53,671 nucleotides of DNA from Clostridiales bacterium (GCA_004557655.1 SFGJ01000009.1:1-53671), one strand, 5' to 3'; shown: positions 7,411-19,043, counted from the first letter of the stretch. Notes: generated by a model from the sequence alone, not told the origin. Numbers and translations: made by a program.

Positions 7411-8616
7411 GTGAAAAAAACTGCTGTCAAAAAGGGCCTGCCTCTGGGTCTGTATATCCACATCCCCTTCTGCCGGTCCAAGTGTGCCTATTGTGACTTT
7501 TATTCTCTGCCCGACAGTGAAAGCCGCATGGACGACTACTGCCATGCGCTGGAGCGGCATCTGGCGGAGGTGGCGCCTCAGGCGAGCTGTCATTTGGTGG
7601 ACACCGTGTATTTCGGCGGCGGAACGCCCAGCTATCTGGGCTTCGAACGCCTGTGCCGTCTGCTGGGCACCGTGAAAAAGCTCTACAAGGTGGATAAAAA
7701 TGCCGAGATCACCCTGGAGGCCAACCCCGACTCCGTCGGAGATAAAAAGGTCCTCCGGTGTCTGCGCCGGGCGGGCTTTAACCGCCTCTCCTTAGGAGTC
7801 CAGTCCTCGGACGATAAGATGCTGCGTGCCATGGGCCGGGTCCACACCTGGCAGCAGGCGTGTGACGCTGTGGCGGCAGCACGGAAAGCCGGCTTCAAAA
7901 ACATCAGCCTGGATCTCATCTACGGTCTGCCGGGGCAGACCATGGAGCAATGGGAGAACACCCTGTCCGACGCCGTGGGGCTGCAGCCGGAGCACCTGTC
8001 CTGCTACGGGCTGAAGCTGGAGGAGGGGACGCCCCTGTATAGCCGCCGGGAGGAGTTGACCTTCCCCAACGAGGAGCAGCAGGCGGATATGTACTTATAC
8101 ACCGTGGAATTCTTGAAACAGTGCGGCTACGAGCAATATGAGATCTCCAACTTCGCCAAGCCCGGCTTTGCCTCCCGGCACAATCTGAAATACTGGCTCC
8201 TGCAGGAGTACGCCGGCTTCGGCCCCGGGGCCTATTCCGACTTCGGCAATGTGCGCTACGGCTATGTCCGGGATCTGGACGCTTACCTCAAGGGAGAGCT
8301 GCGTCTGCAGGAATCCGAGACCGTGGACCCGGATGAGCGGGAACGGGAGTATCTCATGCTGCGCCTGCGCACCACCCGGGGCATTGATCCCAAAGAGTTT
8401 GCGTATCGTTTCCGCCAGCGGTTTGATCCTTTGGCCGCCCTGCTGCGCCGGTGCGCCGGGCAGGGTCTGGCGGAGGAGGATGCGGGCGGTTGGCATCTCA
8501 CCCCCAAAGGCTTTCTGGTGTCCAATGAAATCATTGCCCAGCTCCAGAACGAGCTGGCCCGGGAGAAAAATCGCCGCTTGGAGGCCGCTGCCCGGGGCGA
8601 CTACCGCATGGTTTGA
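7411..8616 (+). CDS. hemW: HemW-type radical SAM protein (heme chaperone family)
   Basis: The 401-residue protein has the radical SAM cluster motif CRSKCAYCDF near residues 21-30, then VYFGGGTPS near 65, the SLGVQS segment and LIYGLPGQ. These are characteristic of HemW, formerly annotated as anaerobic coproporphyrinogen oxidase HemN-like. HemW binds heme and an Fe-S cluster and is thought to deliver heme. The C-terminal winged-helix-like portion of the family is present. The start is GTG at 7411, with GAGGTG upstream inside the end of the ferredoxin gene. True HemN oxidase activity cannot be excluded, but the CxxxCxxC motif followed directly by DF favours HemW. Confidence 0.88.
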   Translation: MKKTAVKKGLPLGLYIHIPFCRSKCAYCDFYSLPDSESRMDDYCHALERHLAEVAPQASCHLVDTVYFGGGTPSYLGFERLCRLLGTVKKLYKVDKNAEITLEANPDSVGDKKVLRCLRRAGFNRLSLGVQSSDDKMLRAMGRVHTWQQACDAVAAARKAGFKNISLDLIYGLPGQTMEQWENTLSDAVGLQPEHLSCYGLKLEEGTPLYSRREELTFPNEEQQADMYLYTVEFLKQCGYEQYEISNFAKPGFASRHNLKYWLLQEYAGFGPGAYSDFGNVRYGYVRDLDAYLKGELRLQESETVDPDEREREYLMLRLRTTRGIDPKEFAYRFRQRFDPLAALLRRCAGQGLAEEDAGGWHLTPKGFLVSNEIIAQLQNELAREKNRRLEAAARGDYRMV

Positions 8617-8656
8617 CGGGAAAACAGCGGCCCTCTGGCTTATCTGTGCATTATCC

Positions 8657-8697
8657 CCGCCGCATACGATCCATGTGTGAATGGCCTTCTGCGGCGG
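8657..8697 (+). terminator. Inverted repeat downstream of hemW
   Basis: CCGCCGCA (8657-8664) and TGCGGCGG (8690-8697) can form a stem around a partly self-complementary loop. No T-tract follows, so termination is uncertain. The rest of the spacer between hemW and the hypothetical gene at 8861 shows no gene. Confidence 0.4.
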
Positions 8698-8819
8698 ATT
8701 AAAGGGCTGTCTCATGCGCAGAGACTGCGAAGTCATTTTCTGTCTCTGTATCATAGAACCATTGTAGGTCTGGTCGGCCTGCTTGTCCCGGCTGCTAAAA
8801 AACTCTAAAACAATAATAG

Positions 8820-8847
8820 AAATCGGCTCTCCATGGAGAGCCGATTT
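8820..8847. terminator. Bidirectional terminator palindrome
   Basis: A perfect 28-bp palindrome with arms AAATCGGCTCTCCA and TGGAGAGCCGATTT lies 14 bp after the stop of the minus-strand hypothetical gene. The ends are A/T-rich, so it may stop transcription from both sides. Confidence 0.7.
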
Positions 8848-8860
8848 CCTGTTATATAAG

Positions 8861-9331
8861 TTAGCTGTCCGTGCGGTGCCGCCACTCCAGCTCCTGCTCC
8901 AGATCGTACTTGAGCTTCTCGTTCTCCGCCACCAGCTCGTCATAGTGGCGGGACTGCACATAATACTTCACGAAAGTGAAAGTTGCCTCCTGGAACTCCT
9001 CCTCGGTGTACTCCGGCAGCAGGGAGCCGCCCTTGCGGCGCAGGCCCTGGACATTGATGACCACCAGACGGCGGTGTTGTTCGGAAAGCTGGAACAGCTT
9101 CAGCTCCTCCGGCAGCTCCAGTCCCAGATCAAAGGTCTCGTTCACGATCTCCAGCAAACGGTGCTGCTCCGGCTTGGCAGATACAATGACTCCGTACTTG
9201 GCAAACAGCTTCTTCAGGTAGTCCACGGAGACTTCCTCGCGGGTAATGGTGCCCTTGCCGATGCCGGTGAGCATGGTGTTGGACAGATTCAGGCTGACAT
9301 AGACCTCCTGGCCGGTCTTAGGATAGCTCAT
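8861..9331 (-). CDS. Hypothetical protein, 156 aa
   Basis: I do not recognise this family. The protein is soluble and charged, without a signal peptide or membrane segment. The N-terminal half looks mixed alpha/beta. The last 30 residues (from about 125) are Glu/Lys/Tyr-rich and likely helical or coiled coil. A candidate minus-strand promoter lies at 9428-9400, and a terminator palindrome follows the stop. The GAGGTACC sequence before the ATG supports this start. Codon use and GC at third positions match the neighbours, so the gene is probably real and native. Confidence 0.7.
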   Translation of the reverse strand: MSYPKTGQEVYVSLNLSNTMLTGIGKGTITREEVSVDYLKKLFAKYGVIVSAKPEQHRLLEIVNETFDLGLELPEELKLFQLSEQHRRLVVINVQGLRRKGGSLLPEYTEEEFQEATFTFVKYYVQSRHYDELVAENEKLKYDLEQELEWRHRTDS

Positions 9332-9399
9332 ATAGGTACCTCCTCAAAATGATACACCCATGTTTCCCGCCGTCTGAGACGGCATTTTCCTCTGTCTTT

Positions 9400-9428
9400 A
9401 CGGTACCACATTCTCTCCCGTATTGCAA
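9400..9428 (-). promoter_or_regulatory. Candidate promoter of the 156-aa hypothetical gene
   Basis: TTGCAA (9428-9423) and TACCGT (9405-9400) are 17 bp apart on the minus strand, with TG upstream of the -10 box. A 6-bp hairpin (GCCGTC/GACGGC, 9369-9383) lies in the leader. Confidence 0.5.
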
Positions 9429-9539
9429 CAGAAACTTATTCCAAGCGCATTCATTTTATTCAAAATTATACTATATTTTGATAAAAAAAGCGGTTTTGCT
9501 GTCCTAAATATACCAAACAATTCATACAACCCCACTCTC

Positions 9540-10409
9540 TCAAACGCCGGTCAGATCGAAGCGGGGAATATATTCCTCCCGGGCCGAGGTCCGCTCCTGC
9601 ACATAGCCGTCCGTAATGCCGCAGTTCTCCATATATTGCACAGCCGCCCGGTATTCCGCCGCCGTCACATGGCGGCGGAGGGTTCCCTCCGCCCCCGGCT
9701 GGGGCGTGTACTGGCTCATGAGCGACACCAGCACATCACCGGGCCGAAAACGCCCCGCGATCCAATCCAGACAACGCCGGGTATTCTCCATCTGCCCCGG
9801 CAGCACCAGATGGCGGATGAGCACGCCCCGCTTTAAGATCCCGTTTTCAATGACGCATGGTCCCGTCTGCCGGAACATCTCCTCAATAGCTGCCGTGGCA
9901 ACGGAAAAATAGTCCGCCGCGCGGGACAGCTTCGCCGCCAGTTCCCTGTCGGCGTACTTGAGGTCCGGCAGATACACCTGCACCCTGCCCTCCAAAAGCC
10001 GCAGGGTCTCCACGCTCTCATAGCCGCCGCAGTTATACACCACCGGCACCGGCAGCGGCTCCTCCAGGGCCGGGAGGATGAACGGCACAAAATGGGTGGC
10101 TGTCACCAGCTCGATGGTCTTCGCCCCCCGGTCTATCAGCTCCAGAAAGATCTCCCGCAGCCGCTTTATGGAGATAGCCTTGCCGAAATTCTCCGCTGAA
10201 ATGGCGTGGTTCTGGCAGTAGACGCAGCCCAAATTGCAGCCGGAAAAGAACACCGTCCCGGCTCCGCCGCTGCCGCAGAGCACCGGCTCCTCCCAGGGGT
10301 GCAGAGCCGCTCTGGCCACCACCGGTGTGGTGGGCATCCCACAAAGGCCCTGTCCTGATCTTTCCGTGCGCTCCGCCCCGCAGCGGCGAGGACAAATGCC
10401 GCATCTCAT
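9540..10409 (-). CDS. PflX-like radical SAM protein
   Basis: The 289-residue protein resembles the PflX/COG1313 group related to pyruvate formate-lyase activating enzymes. An N-terminal cysteine segment (MRCGICPRRCG) precedes the radical SAM motif CNLGCVYCQN near residue 55. The later segments VYNCGGYES and VYLPDLKYAD are typical of this group. It would use a [4Fe-4S] cluster and S-adenosylmethionine in the cytoplasm; the target is unknown. The ATG at 10409 overlaps the tdk stop codon as ATGA, indicating translational coupling. It is the last gene of the operon radical SAM-mutY-tdk-this gene. A longer open frame upstream overlaps tdk and is rejected. Confidence 0.82.
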   Translation of the reverse strand: MRCGICPRRCGAERTERSGQGLCGMPTTPVVARAALHPWEEPVLCGSGGAGTVFFSGCNLGCVYCQNHAISAENFGKAISIKRLREIFLELIDRGAKTIELVTATHFVPFILPALEEPLPVPVVYNCGGYESVETLRLLEGRVQVYLPDLKYADRELAAKLSRAADYFSVATAAIEEMFRQTGPCVIENGILKRGVLIRHLVLPGQMENTRRCLDWIAGRFRPGDVLVSLMSQYTPQPGAEGTLRRHVTAAEYRAAVQYMENCGITDGYVQERTSAREEYIPRFDLTGV

Positions 10410-10973
10410 CCTCTCCGGGGCTTGAAGTCCGGGCCTAAGTCCCCCGCGATCCAGTGACGGCGGCACAGGCCGATGTACTTGTCGTTGGCGCCCAGCACCA
10501 CCTGCGCACCCTCCTTCACCACCCGGCCGTGCTCGTCGAACCGGGCGTTGAAAGCAGCCTTCTTGCCGCACCAGCAAATGGTCTTGACCTCCTCCAGCTT
10601 GTCCGCCAGCACCAGCAGGTGGTAGCTGCCGGGAAACAGCTCTCCCCGGAAGTCCGCCCGCAGGCCGTAGCAAATGACGGGGATATTGCAGTCGTCCACC
10701 AAATGCACCAGGTAGTAGACCTCCTCCTTGGTGAGGAACTGTGCCTCGTCCACGATGATGCAGGCATATCTCTGCAGCTCCCGGTCGGGCATCTGCTGCA
10801 TCTCATGAAAATAGATGCATGGATGCTCCAGACCGATGCGGGAGCGCACCATATGGTCTCCGTCCCGGGTGTCCAGCCGGGGCTTCACCAGCAGGGTGTC
10901 CTGCCCCCGCTCCTCGTAGTTGAATCGGGCCATCAGTGCGTTGGCCGACTTGCTGGAGCCCATGGCTCCGTAT

Positions 10974-10993
<20 letters not shown>
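10406..10993 (-). CDS. tdk: Thymidine kinase, type II
   Basis: This 195-residue protein is a TK1-type thymidine kinase, which phosphorylates thymidine to dTMP in nucleoside salvage. The P-loop is GAMGSSKS near residue 10, a variant of GxMxSGKS. The DEAQFL segment near 85 supplies the Walker B Asp and the catalytic Glu. Zinc-binding cysteines are visible as CWCGKKA and the later CRRHW. AAGGAGATC precedes the ATG at 10993. The gene overlaps the 3' end of mutY by 20 bp and the next gene by 4 bp, so the operon is tightly coupled. Confidence 0.92.
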
Positions 10994-12056
<1,063 letters not shown>

Positions 12057-12902
12057 TTATTTCAAAAATCGCCGTGCGTAGCCGCATCGGCGGCACAGCT
12101 CCTCCGTGGGCTTCCGGGCAGCAAAACCTGCTGCCATAGCCGCAGCCCGCTTCCCCTGCAGGATCTCCTCCAACGGCTGGGAAAGGAGATTGCCCAGAGG
12201 GATATCCCCCTCGCTGTCCAGGCAGCAGGGCGTCACCGTCCCGTCCCACAGCACCGCAAGCTGCCGGCTAAATCCGTGGCAGAAGTTGGCTCCGCTCTCC
12301 GGCGCATGGAGATCCGGCCAGCCAAACCGCTCCGCCCGCTCCAAAAACAGATTGGGCCGCAATGTCCGGTTTCCCCGGGCATCCCGGGGCAGGCTCTCCA
12401 CATCCCGTCCGATCCTCTGAGACAAAAACGCCTCCACCGCACCGTTTAGCCTCGGGGCGGTGCCCTCGTTCCACAGGCGCAGGGCGCACAAAACGCCCCT
12501 CTCCGACAGGGGCAAACACACCTCCCACACCTGCTGCAAATACGCCGGCAGATCGCCCGCACCGCCGTTCCCCTCGAAGCTGTGAAGGGATACGCTGACC
12601 TTGTGCAGGCTCTTTGCCGCCAACAGTTCTTCCCGCCGTTTATGCAGCAGTGTCCCGTTGGTCACCAGACACACCCGAAAACCAAGCTCCCCGGCAATGG
12701 CCAGCAGCTCCTTCAGCTGCGGGTGCAGCAGCGGCTCTCCCAGCACATGCAAATACAGGTAGCTTGTCTCCCCCCGCAATTTCTCCGCGATCCGGCGGAA
12801 ATCCTCCGGCGGCATCGTCCCCAAGGGCCGTTTGGTGCCGTGGCAGAAATCGCAGGCGAGATTGCAGCGATTGGTGATCTCGATATAGACGCGGTTTCGC
12901 AT
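12057..12902 (-). CDS. Radical SAM/SPASM-domain protein
   Basis: The 281-residue protein has the radical SAM motif CNLACDFC near residues 13-20 and the HVLGEPLLHP segment near 52. A C-terminal SPASM-like region has cysteines at FCHGF, PCCLD and ELCRRCGY, which would bind an auxiliary Fe-S cluster. SPASM proteins often modify peptides or mature enzymes, but no small peptide or enzyme partner is adjacent. It opens the operon with mutY, tdk and a PflX-like gene, with its own promoter 30-60 bp upstream and GGGGAGGAG as ribosome binding site. The substrate cannot be read from the sequence. Confidence 0.85.
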   Translation of the reverse strand: MRNRVYIEITNRCNLACDFCHGTKRPLGTMPPEDFRRIAEKLRGETSYLYLHVLGEPLLHPQLKELLAIAGELGFRVCLVTNGTLLHKRREELLAAKSLHKVSVSLHSFEGNGGAGDLPAYLQQVWEVCLPLSERGVLCALRLWNEGTAPRLNGAVEAFLSQRIGRDVESLPRDARGNRTLRPNLFLERAERFGWPDLHAPESGANFCHGFSRQLAVLWDGTVTPCCLDSEGDIPLGNLLSQPLEEILQGKRAAAMAAGFAARKPTEELCRRCGYARRFLK

Positions 12903-12933
12903 TGCGGCGACTCCTCCCCTGTGTTTGGATCTT

Positions 12934-12962
12934 ATTTTACCACATTTCCTTTCGGTTGAAAA
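12934..12962 (-). promoter_or_regulatory. Promoter of the radical SAM-mutY-tdk operon
   Basis: On the minus strand TTTTCA (12962-12957) and TAAAAT (12939-12934) are 17 bp apart, with TG in the extended -10 position. Confidence 0.6.
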
Positions 12963-12965
12963 GCA

Positions 12966-12996
12966 AAAAAGCCATTCCCATGGGGAATGGCTTTTT
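12966..12996. terminator. Bidirectional terminator
   Basis: GCCATTCC and GGAATGGC enclose a short CATGG loop and are flanked by A5 on the left and T5 on the right. On the minus strand it ends the hrcA-dnaK cluster after the gene at 13007. Confidence 0.85.
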
Positions 12997-13006
12997 CATT
13001 GCAAGA

Positions 13007-14020
13007 TCATTCATTTATCAGCACATAGCTGCCTGCGGCGGGGGCCTGGGTCACCAGCTGCACCAACTGTGCCTCCCGCTTAAAATCCGCCGGCATGGCA
13101 GCCGCCAGAGCATCCATGTCCACCTTCTCGGGGTCCGCGTAGATGCGGTCAAATTCCGCCAGAACTGCCGCCGTAAGGCCGCTGTTTTCCGGCGCGTTGC
13201 GATTGATGGCCACGGACACTGCCGTGGTCTTGGGCAGGGTCTCGCGCAGGTCCTTCACAAACGCCGTGATGACAGCCGGCTTATCCGTGCCCTCCGGCAC
13301 CAGCATAGCCGGCATATTGCCCACCGACGGCCAGCCGAAATTCTCCAGCATGATTTCATCCACTCCCAGATCCGTCAGATCCTTGCACACCTGTTTGACA
13401 TAGCTCTGGGTCAGGGGTTTGGTCAGATCCAGCCAGCACTCGCTGCTGTAATCGTACCACAGCCACTCGTCCCATGTACGCAGAAGGCCCGCCGCCTCCA
13501 CATGAGCATTGGCATAGGCGGTGTCGCCCAGAGCGCTGACCCGTGCGATAACATACTTGTCTGCCTCCGCAAGCTTCTTGAGGTTTTCCCTGCTGATCAC
13601 CGATCCCACGGAGGTGCCCTCCACCGGGAACGCCGGCTGGTAGGTAAAGCTGCCGTCCGCCAGCTTTACATCCACCACGATGGTTTTCTCGCCGCCGGAG
13701 ACAATAGCGGTCACATCCTCCTCCAGCGCATTTACAGCCAGTTCCTTTGCGCCGATCTTCTCCAGGATCGGTCCCTGAGGCTCCTCCCGCAGGAAGTCCA
13801 CATCCTCCGGGTCCTTCTCCGGGTCTTGCTGTGGCTGCGGCTCCTTTTTACTGAAAAAAGGAAGCTCCAGATGCACCTTGCCATTCTCATCGTACACCAG
13901 ATGGTTCTGGCAGTACAAAAACGCGCCGCCGGCCAGCAAAAGCAGCACAAGAATAATAATCAGGATTTTTTTCCAGACCGGCGACCGGCCGTGATAGCTG
14001 TTATATCCCTTTGTTGCCAT
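13007..14020 (-). CDS. Membrane-anchored protein, putative TIM-barrel glycoside hydrolase-like
   Basis: The 337-residue protein has one N-terminal membrane segment (about residues 18-38: KKILIIILVLLLLAGGAFL) after a basic start, then a Pro/Gln/Glu/Asp-rich linker (about 58-80) and an extracellular domain. Features such as DEWLWYDYSS, WLDLTKPLTQSYV and VDEIMLENFGWPS resemble the putative glycoside hydrolases of the DUF4015 type, in which acidic residues at the ends of barrel strands are catalytic. The identification is tentative. The ATG at 14020 follows GGGAGG. It ends the hrcA-to-rpiB gene series and is followed by a terminator. No carbohydrate genes are adjacent. Confidence 0.5.
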   Translation of the reverse strand: MATKGYNSYHGRSPVWKKILIIILVLLLLAGGAFLYCQNHLVYDENGKVHLELPFFSKKEPQPQQDPEKDPEDVDFLREEPQGPILEKIGAKELAVNALEEDVTAIVSGGEKTIVVDVKLADGSFTYQPAFPVEGTSVGSVISRENLKKLAEADKYVIARVSALGDTAYANAHVEAAGLLRTWDEWLWYDYSSECWLDLTKPLTQSYVKQVCKDLTDLGVDEIMLENFGWPSVGNMPAMLVPEGTDKPAVITAFVKDLRETLPKTTAVSVAINRNAPENSGLTAAVLAEFDRIYADPEKVDMDALAAAMPADFKREAQLVQLVTQAPAAGSYVLINE

Positions 14021-14042
14021 GCGGCACCTCCCTGCTTTCCCG

Positions 14043-14480
14043 TTAAGGCTGAATAGTATCCAGCAGCCCCACCCGGCGGGCGTGTCTGCCTCCCTCAAAC
14101 TCGGTGTTTAAAAACACCTCCACCATGCGCTTGGCCAGATTCGGTCCCACAATGCCGGCGCCCATAGCGATGATATTGGCATCGTTGTGGCGGCGGGTCA
14201 TCTCGGCACTGAGACTATCGGAGCACAGAGCGCAGCGGATGCCCTTCACCTTGTTGGCGGCAATGGAAATGCCAATACCGGTGGTGCAGATGACGATGCC
14301 CTTATCACATTCGCCGCCGGCTACCAGACGGGCCACCTTCTCGCCGTAGGCGGGGTAATCCACGCTGTCGGTGTTGTAGCAGCCCACATCCTCATAGTCG
14401 ATGTCATTTTCCTCCAGCCAGATGAGGATGTCCTGCTTGAGCAGGTACCCGCCGTGGTCGCAGCCAATCGCAATTTTCAT
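14043..14480 (-). CDS. rpiB: Ribose-5-phosphate isomerase B
   Basis: This 145-residue RpiB/LacAB-family sugar phosphate isomerase interconverts ribose 5-phosphate and ribulose 5-phosphate. The family start MKIAIGCDHGGY contains the substrate-binding Asp-His. The CTTGIGISIAANK segment near residue 66 holds the catalytic Cys. The HNDANIIAMGA motif near 100 is also present. The 145-residue length is usual for RpiB. It sits 18 bp after the PHP phosphatase gene in the chaperone operon. That position may be historical, as no pentose pathway genes are nearby. Confidence 0.93.
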   Translation of the reverse strand: MKIAIGCDHGGYLLKQDILIWLEENDIDYEDVGCYNTDSVDYPAYGEKVARLVAGGECDKGIVICTTGIGISIAANKVKGIRCALCSDSLSAEMTRRHNDANIIAMGAGIVGPNLAKRMVEVFLNTEFEGGRHARRVGLLDTIQP

Positions 14481-14498
14481 GATGTCCTCTCCCTGATC

Positions 14499-15323
14499 TT
14501 ATAGTGTTTTGAATTCCGGCTTCCCTCCGGTAAAGGTGGTAAAATATTTGAATCCGCAGTCCCTCAGCAACTCCTGCCGCTCACGGATCGCGCAGCCCAC
14601 ATCCTTTGTTACATGGGCGTCGGACCCAAGGGTAATGACCTCACCGCCCATTTCCCGATACCGGCGGAGGATGTCCGCCCCCGGCAGCGGGTCGTTGCCC
14701 CGGTTGGTATTGCACTCGATGCCGATGCCCTTGGGAATGATGATGCTGAAGATCTCCTCCACCCGGTCCATCCAAGCCGCGAAGCTCATACTCCACCCCA
14801 GATGCTCCTTCAGGTATCGCAGCGGCAGGGTCAGATGACCCAGCACATGGAACCGTCCCCATTTGGAAATAGCTGCCACGCTGTCTAAGTAATCCTCAAT
14901 GACGGCGGTATAGAAGTCCGGACTTTGTCCCCCTTCCAGAAAGTACAGATCCAGATAATCGAACTTTTCACTACAAGTATGCACCGATCCGATGCAAAAG
15001 TCCAGCTTTTCCGCAGAATTTAGCAATTTTTCTGCACGTTCGAAGGACAGGTTTGCTTCTCCCAGTTCAGTGCCCAGCTTTATGGACAGTTTATCGCTAT
15101 ATTTTTCCGCCGCCTCCCGGTACTGCGCCCGGGATGCCGCCCAGTCGAAACTGGTACGCGGGGCGTTGGTGCCCCAGTAAATGGTGTCCACATGGTCGGT
15201 GATACATATTTCGTCCAGTCCGGCCCCAATGGCCGCCTCAGCCGCCTGCGCCATGGTCATCTTTCCGTCCGGGGAGCAGGTGCTGTGCACATGGTAGTCC
15301 GCAGCGTACATAGTATGCCTCAT
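14499..15323 (-). CDS. PHP-domain phosphatase, HisK-like
   Basis: The 274-residue PHP-domain protein has DYHVHSTCSPDG near residues 9-20 and CITDHVD near 40. GTELGE near 83, GSVHT near 113, GHLTL near 162 and GSDAH near 234 supply the remaining metal ligands. The layout matches histidinol-phosphatase of the HisK type, but no his genes are close, so another phosphoester is possible. The ATG overlaps the dnaJ stop codon as ATGA, so translation is coupled to dnaJ. A second ATG four codons later is an alternative start. Confidence 0.8.
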   Translation of the reverse strand: MRHTMYAADYHVHSTCSPDGKMTMAQAAEAAIGAGLDEICITDHVDTIYWGTNAPRTSFDWAASRAQYREAAEKYSDKLSIKLGTELGEANLSFERAEKLLNSAEKLDFCIGSVHTCSEKFDYLDLYFLEGGQSPDFYTAVIEDYLDSVAAISKWGRFHVLGHLTLPLRYLKEHLGWSMSFAAWMDRVEEIFSIIIPKGIGIECNTNRGNDPLPGADILRRYREMGGEVITLGSDAHVTKDVGCAIRERQELLRDCGFKYFTTFTGGKPEFKTL

Positions 15324-16453
15324 TTTTTCTTGAAAAAGCTCTTGCGCTTTTCGTAGTTGTTTTCTCCAACGGTCTCGCTGAATTTCCGCAGGGCCTCTTT
15401 CTGCTCCTTGTTCAGGTTCCGGGGTGTTTCGATGGTCACGGTGACATACTGGTCGCCCCGGCCCCGGCCATTGAGCACGGGAATGCCCTTGCCCTTGAGA
15501 CGGAACACCGTGCCCGTCTGGGTCCCCTCGGGAATGGAATACTTCACCTTGCCGTCAATGGTGGGGATCTCCAGCTCCGCACCCAGCACCGCCTGGGTAA
15601 AGGTGATGGGCGCCTCGCAGAACACATCCACCCCGTCCCGGCGGAACAGGTCGTGGGGCTGCACCATCACGGTAATGAGCAGATCCCCCGCCGGGCCGCC
15701 GTTCTTTCCGGCATTGCCCTGTCCCCGGAGGGATATGGTCTGGCCGTGATCAATGCCGGCGGGGATAGTGACCTGAATGGTCTTGCGCTTACGCACGGTG
15801 CCGCCGCCCCGGCAGTCGGGACAGGGCTGATGAATAAGCCGTCCTGTTCCGCCGCACTTGCGGCAGGGGCCGTTGGATGCAAACACCCCCATGGGCGTCT
15901 GACGGCGCACCTGCACCGTACCGGTTCCGTGGCAGTCGGGGCATACCTCCGGTGTGGTGCCCGGGGCACAGCCATTGCCCTTGCAGGTGCCGCACATCTC
16001 GCTGCGCTCCAGTGTCACGGATTTCTCGCAGCCGAACGCCGCGTCCGTAAAGCTCACGGACACACTGGCACGGATGCTCTCACCCCGCTGAGGGGCGTTG
16101 GGATTGCGCCGCTGCCCACCGCCGAAACCGCCGCCGAAGAAGCTGCCAAAGATGTCCCCCAGGTCGCCGAAGTCGAAGCCGCCTCCGAAGCCGCCCGCTC
16201 CGCCCGCGCCCGCCCCGTAGTTGGGATCCACTCCGGCAAAGCCAAACTGGTCGTACCGGGCCTTCTTCTCCGGGTCGGACAGCACCTCATTGGCCTCGTT
16301 GACCTCCTTGAACTTCTCCTCGGCCTCCTTGTCGCCGGGGTTCATGTCCGGGTGGTACTTCCGGGCCAGTTTCTTATATGCTTTTTTTATTTCGTCCTCC
16401 GAGGCGCCCTTCTGAATGCCCAGCACCTCGTAATAATCTCTTTTTTCAGCCAT
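15320..16453 (-). CDS. dnaJ: Chaperone DnaJ
   Basis: The 377-residue type I J-protein has a J-domain with the HPD motif (about residues 35-37), then a Gly/Phe-rich stretch (about 75-115). The zinc-binding domain has four CxxCxGxG-like repeats: CGTCKGNG, CPDCHGTG, CRKCGGTG and CPDCRGGG. The substrate-binding beta domains follow. It stimulates DnaK ATPase and presents unfolded proteins. It follows dnaK in the CIRCE-controlled operon, separated by a stable hairpin. Confidence 0.97.
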   Translation of the reverse strand: MAEKRDYYEVLGIQKGASEDEIKKAYKKLARKYHPDMNPGDKEAEEKFKEVNEANEVLSDPEKKARYDQFGFAGVDPNYGAGAGGAGGFGGGFDFGDLGDIFGSFFGGGFGGGQRRNPNAPQRGESIRASVSVSFTDAAFGCEKSVTLERSEMCGTCKGNGCAPGTTPEVCPDCHGTGTVQVRRQTPMGVFASNGPCRKCGGTGRLIHQPCPDCRGGGTVRKRKTIQVTIPAGIDHGQTISLRGQGNAGKNGGPAGDLLITVMVQPHDLFRRDGVDVFCEAPITFTQAVLGAELEIPTIDGKVKYSIPEGTQTGTVFRLKGKGIPVLNGRGRGDQYVTVTIETPRNLNKEQKEALRKFSETVGENNYEKRKSFFKKK

Positions 16454-16502
16454 AAACGGTCTCTCCCTTCTTGGGAATCCTCCTCTTTCCTAACGCCACA
16501 AG

Positions 16503-16526
16503 GAGGGGCAGGTACTCCTGCCCCTC
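16503..16526 (-). other. Hairpin between dnaK and dnaJ
   Basis: GAGGGGCAGG and CCTGCCCCTC form a 10-bp stem with a TACT loop in the dnaK-dnaJ spacer. No T-tract follows, so it is more likely an mRNA processing or stability element that lowers dnaJ relative to dnaK than a full terminator. Confidence 0.55.
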
Positions 16527-16542
16527 TGCGGTATGCGGAACA

Positions 16543-18390
<1,848 letters not shown>

Positions 18391-18464
18391 AATGATTGCC
18401 TCCTAAATCTATAAACATTTGATTGATTACTATTGCAAACGGGTCTCGCCCGCAACGAACATTT

Positions 18465-19043
18465 TTAATTGGCTACCTTCACCATGGCGAAGCGCACGAC
18501 CTTCTCGCCCATCTGATAGCCCTTCTGGAACACCTCGGCCACTATATTCTCACCGAAGTTCTCATCGTCGATGTGCATCACGGCGTTGTGCTTTCCCGGG
18601 TCAAAGGGCTGCTCCAGCGCCGGGATCTCCGTGACGCCCAGCTTCTCCAGCACGGCGGTAAACTGCTTGCAGATCATCTCCATGCCCTGCCGGTGGGGAT
18701 CGCCTTCCTCGAACTGGCTCACCGCCCGGTCCAGATTATCCGCCACCTCCAGAAACGGCTTCACCGTGTCCAGCTTGGCGTCGGCATAGATATTTTCCTT
18801 TTCCTTGGTGGTGCGCTTGCGGTAGTTGTCATACTCCGCCGCCAGACGCAGGTATTTATCGTTCCCGTCGCTGAGGAGCTTGGCCAGGCTCTCAAATTGC
18901 TCCATCTGTTCCCGGGTGACGGTGAAGGTCTCCTCCTCCACCACTTCCGGCGCCGGGGCCGTATCCTCAGCGGGAGCCTCATTGGTGGTCTTTTCCGGCT
19001 CCGGCTGTTCCTGGGGTGTATTTTTTTTCTTCTTCTCGCTCAT
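18465..19043 (-). CDS. grpE: Nucleotide exchange factor GrpE
   Basis: The 192-residue protein has a low-complexity acidic start with Glu/Pro repeats, a long helix (about 50-95, YLRLAAEYDNYRKRT), and the C-terminal beta domain with VTEIPALEQPFDP and the family-typical ending VVRFAMVKVAN. It releases ADP from DnaK. The start overlaps the hrcA stop by 4 bp (ATGA), so it is translationally coupled to the repressor. Confidence 0.97.
   Translation of the reverse strand: MSEKKKKNTPQEQPEPEKTTNEAPAEDTAPAPEVVEEETFTVTREQMEQFESLAKLLSDGNDKYLRLAAEYDNYRKRTTKEKENIYADAKLDTVKPFLEVADNLDRAVSQFEEGDPHRQGMEMICKQFTAVLEKLGVTEIPALEQPFDPGKHNAVMHIDDENFGENIVAEVFQKGYQMGEKVVRFAMVKVAN

Noticed and set aside
10410..10673. 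N-terminal extension of the PflX-like protein by 88 codons
   Set aside because: The extension lies wholly inside tdk in another frame and has no ribosome binding site. The ATGA overlap at 10409 is the better start.
14499..15323. Assigning the PHP protein firmly to histidine biosynthesis
   Set aside because: No other his gene is nearby and PHP domains act on many phosphoesters.
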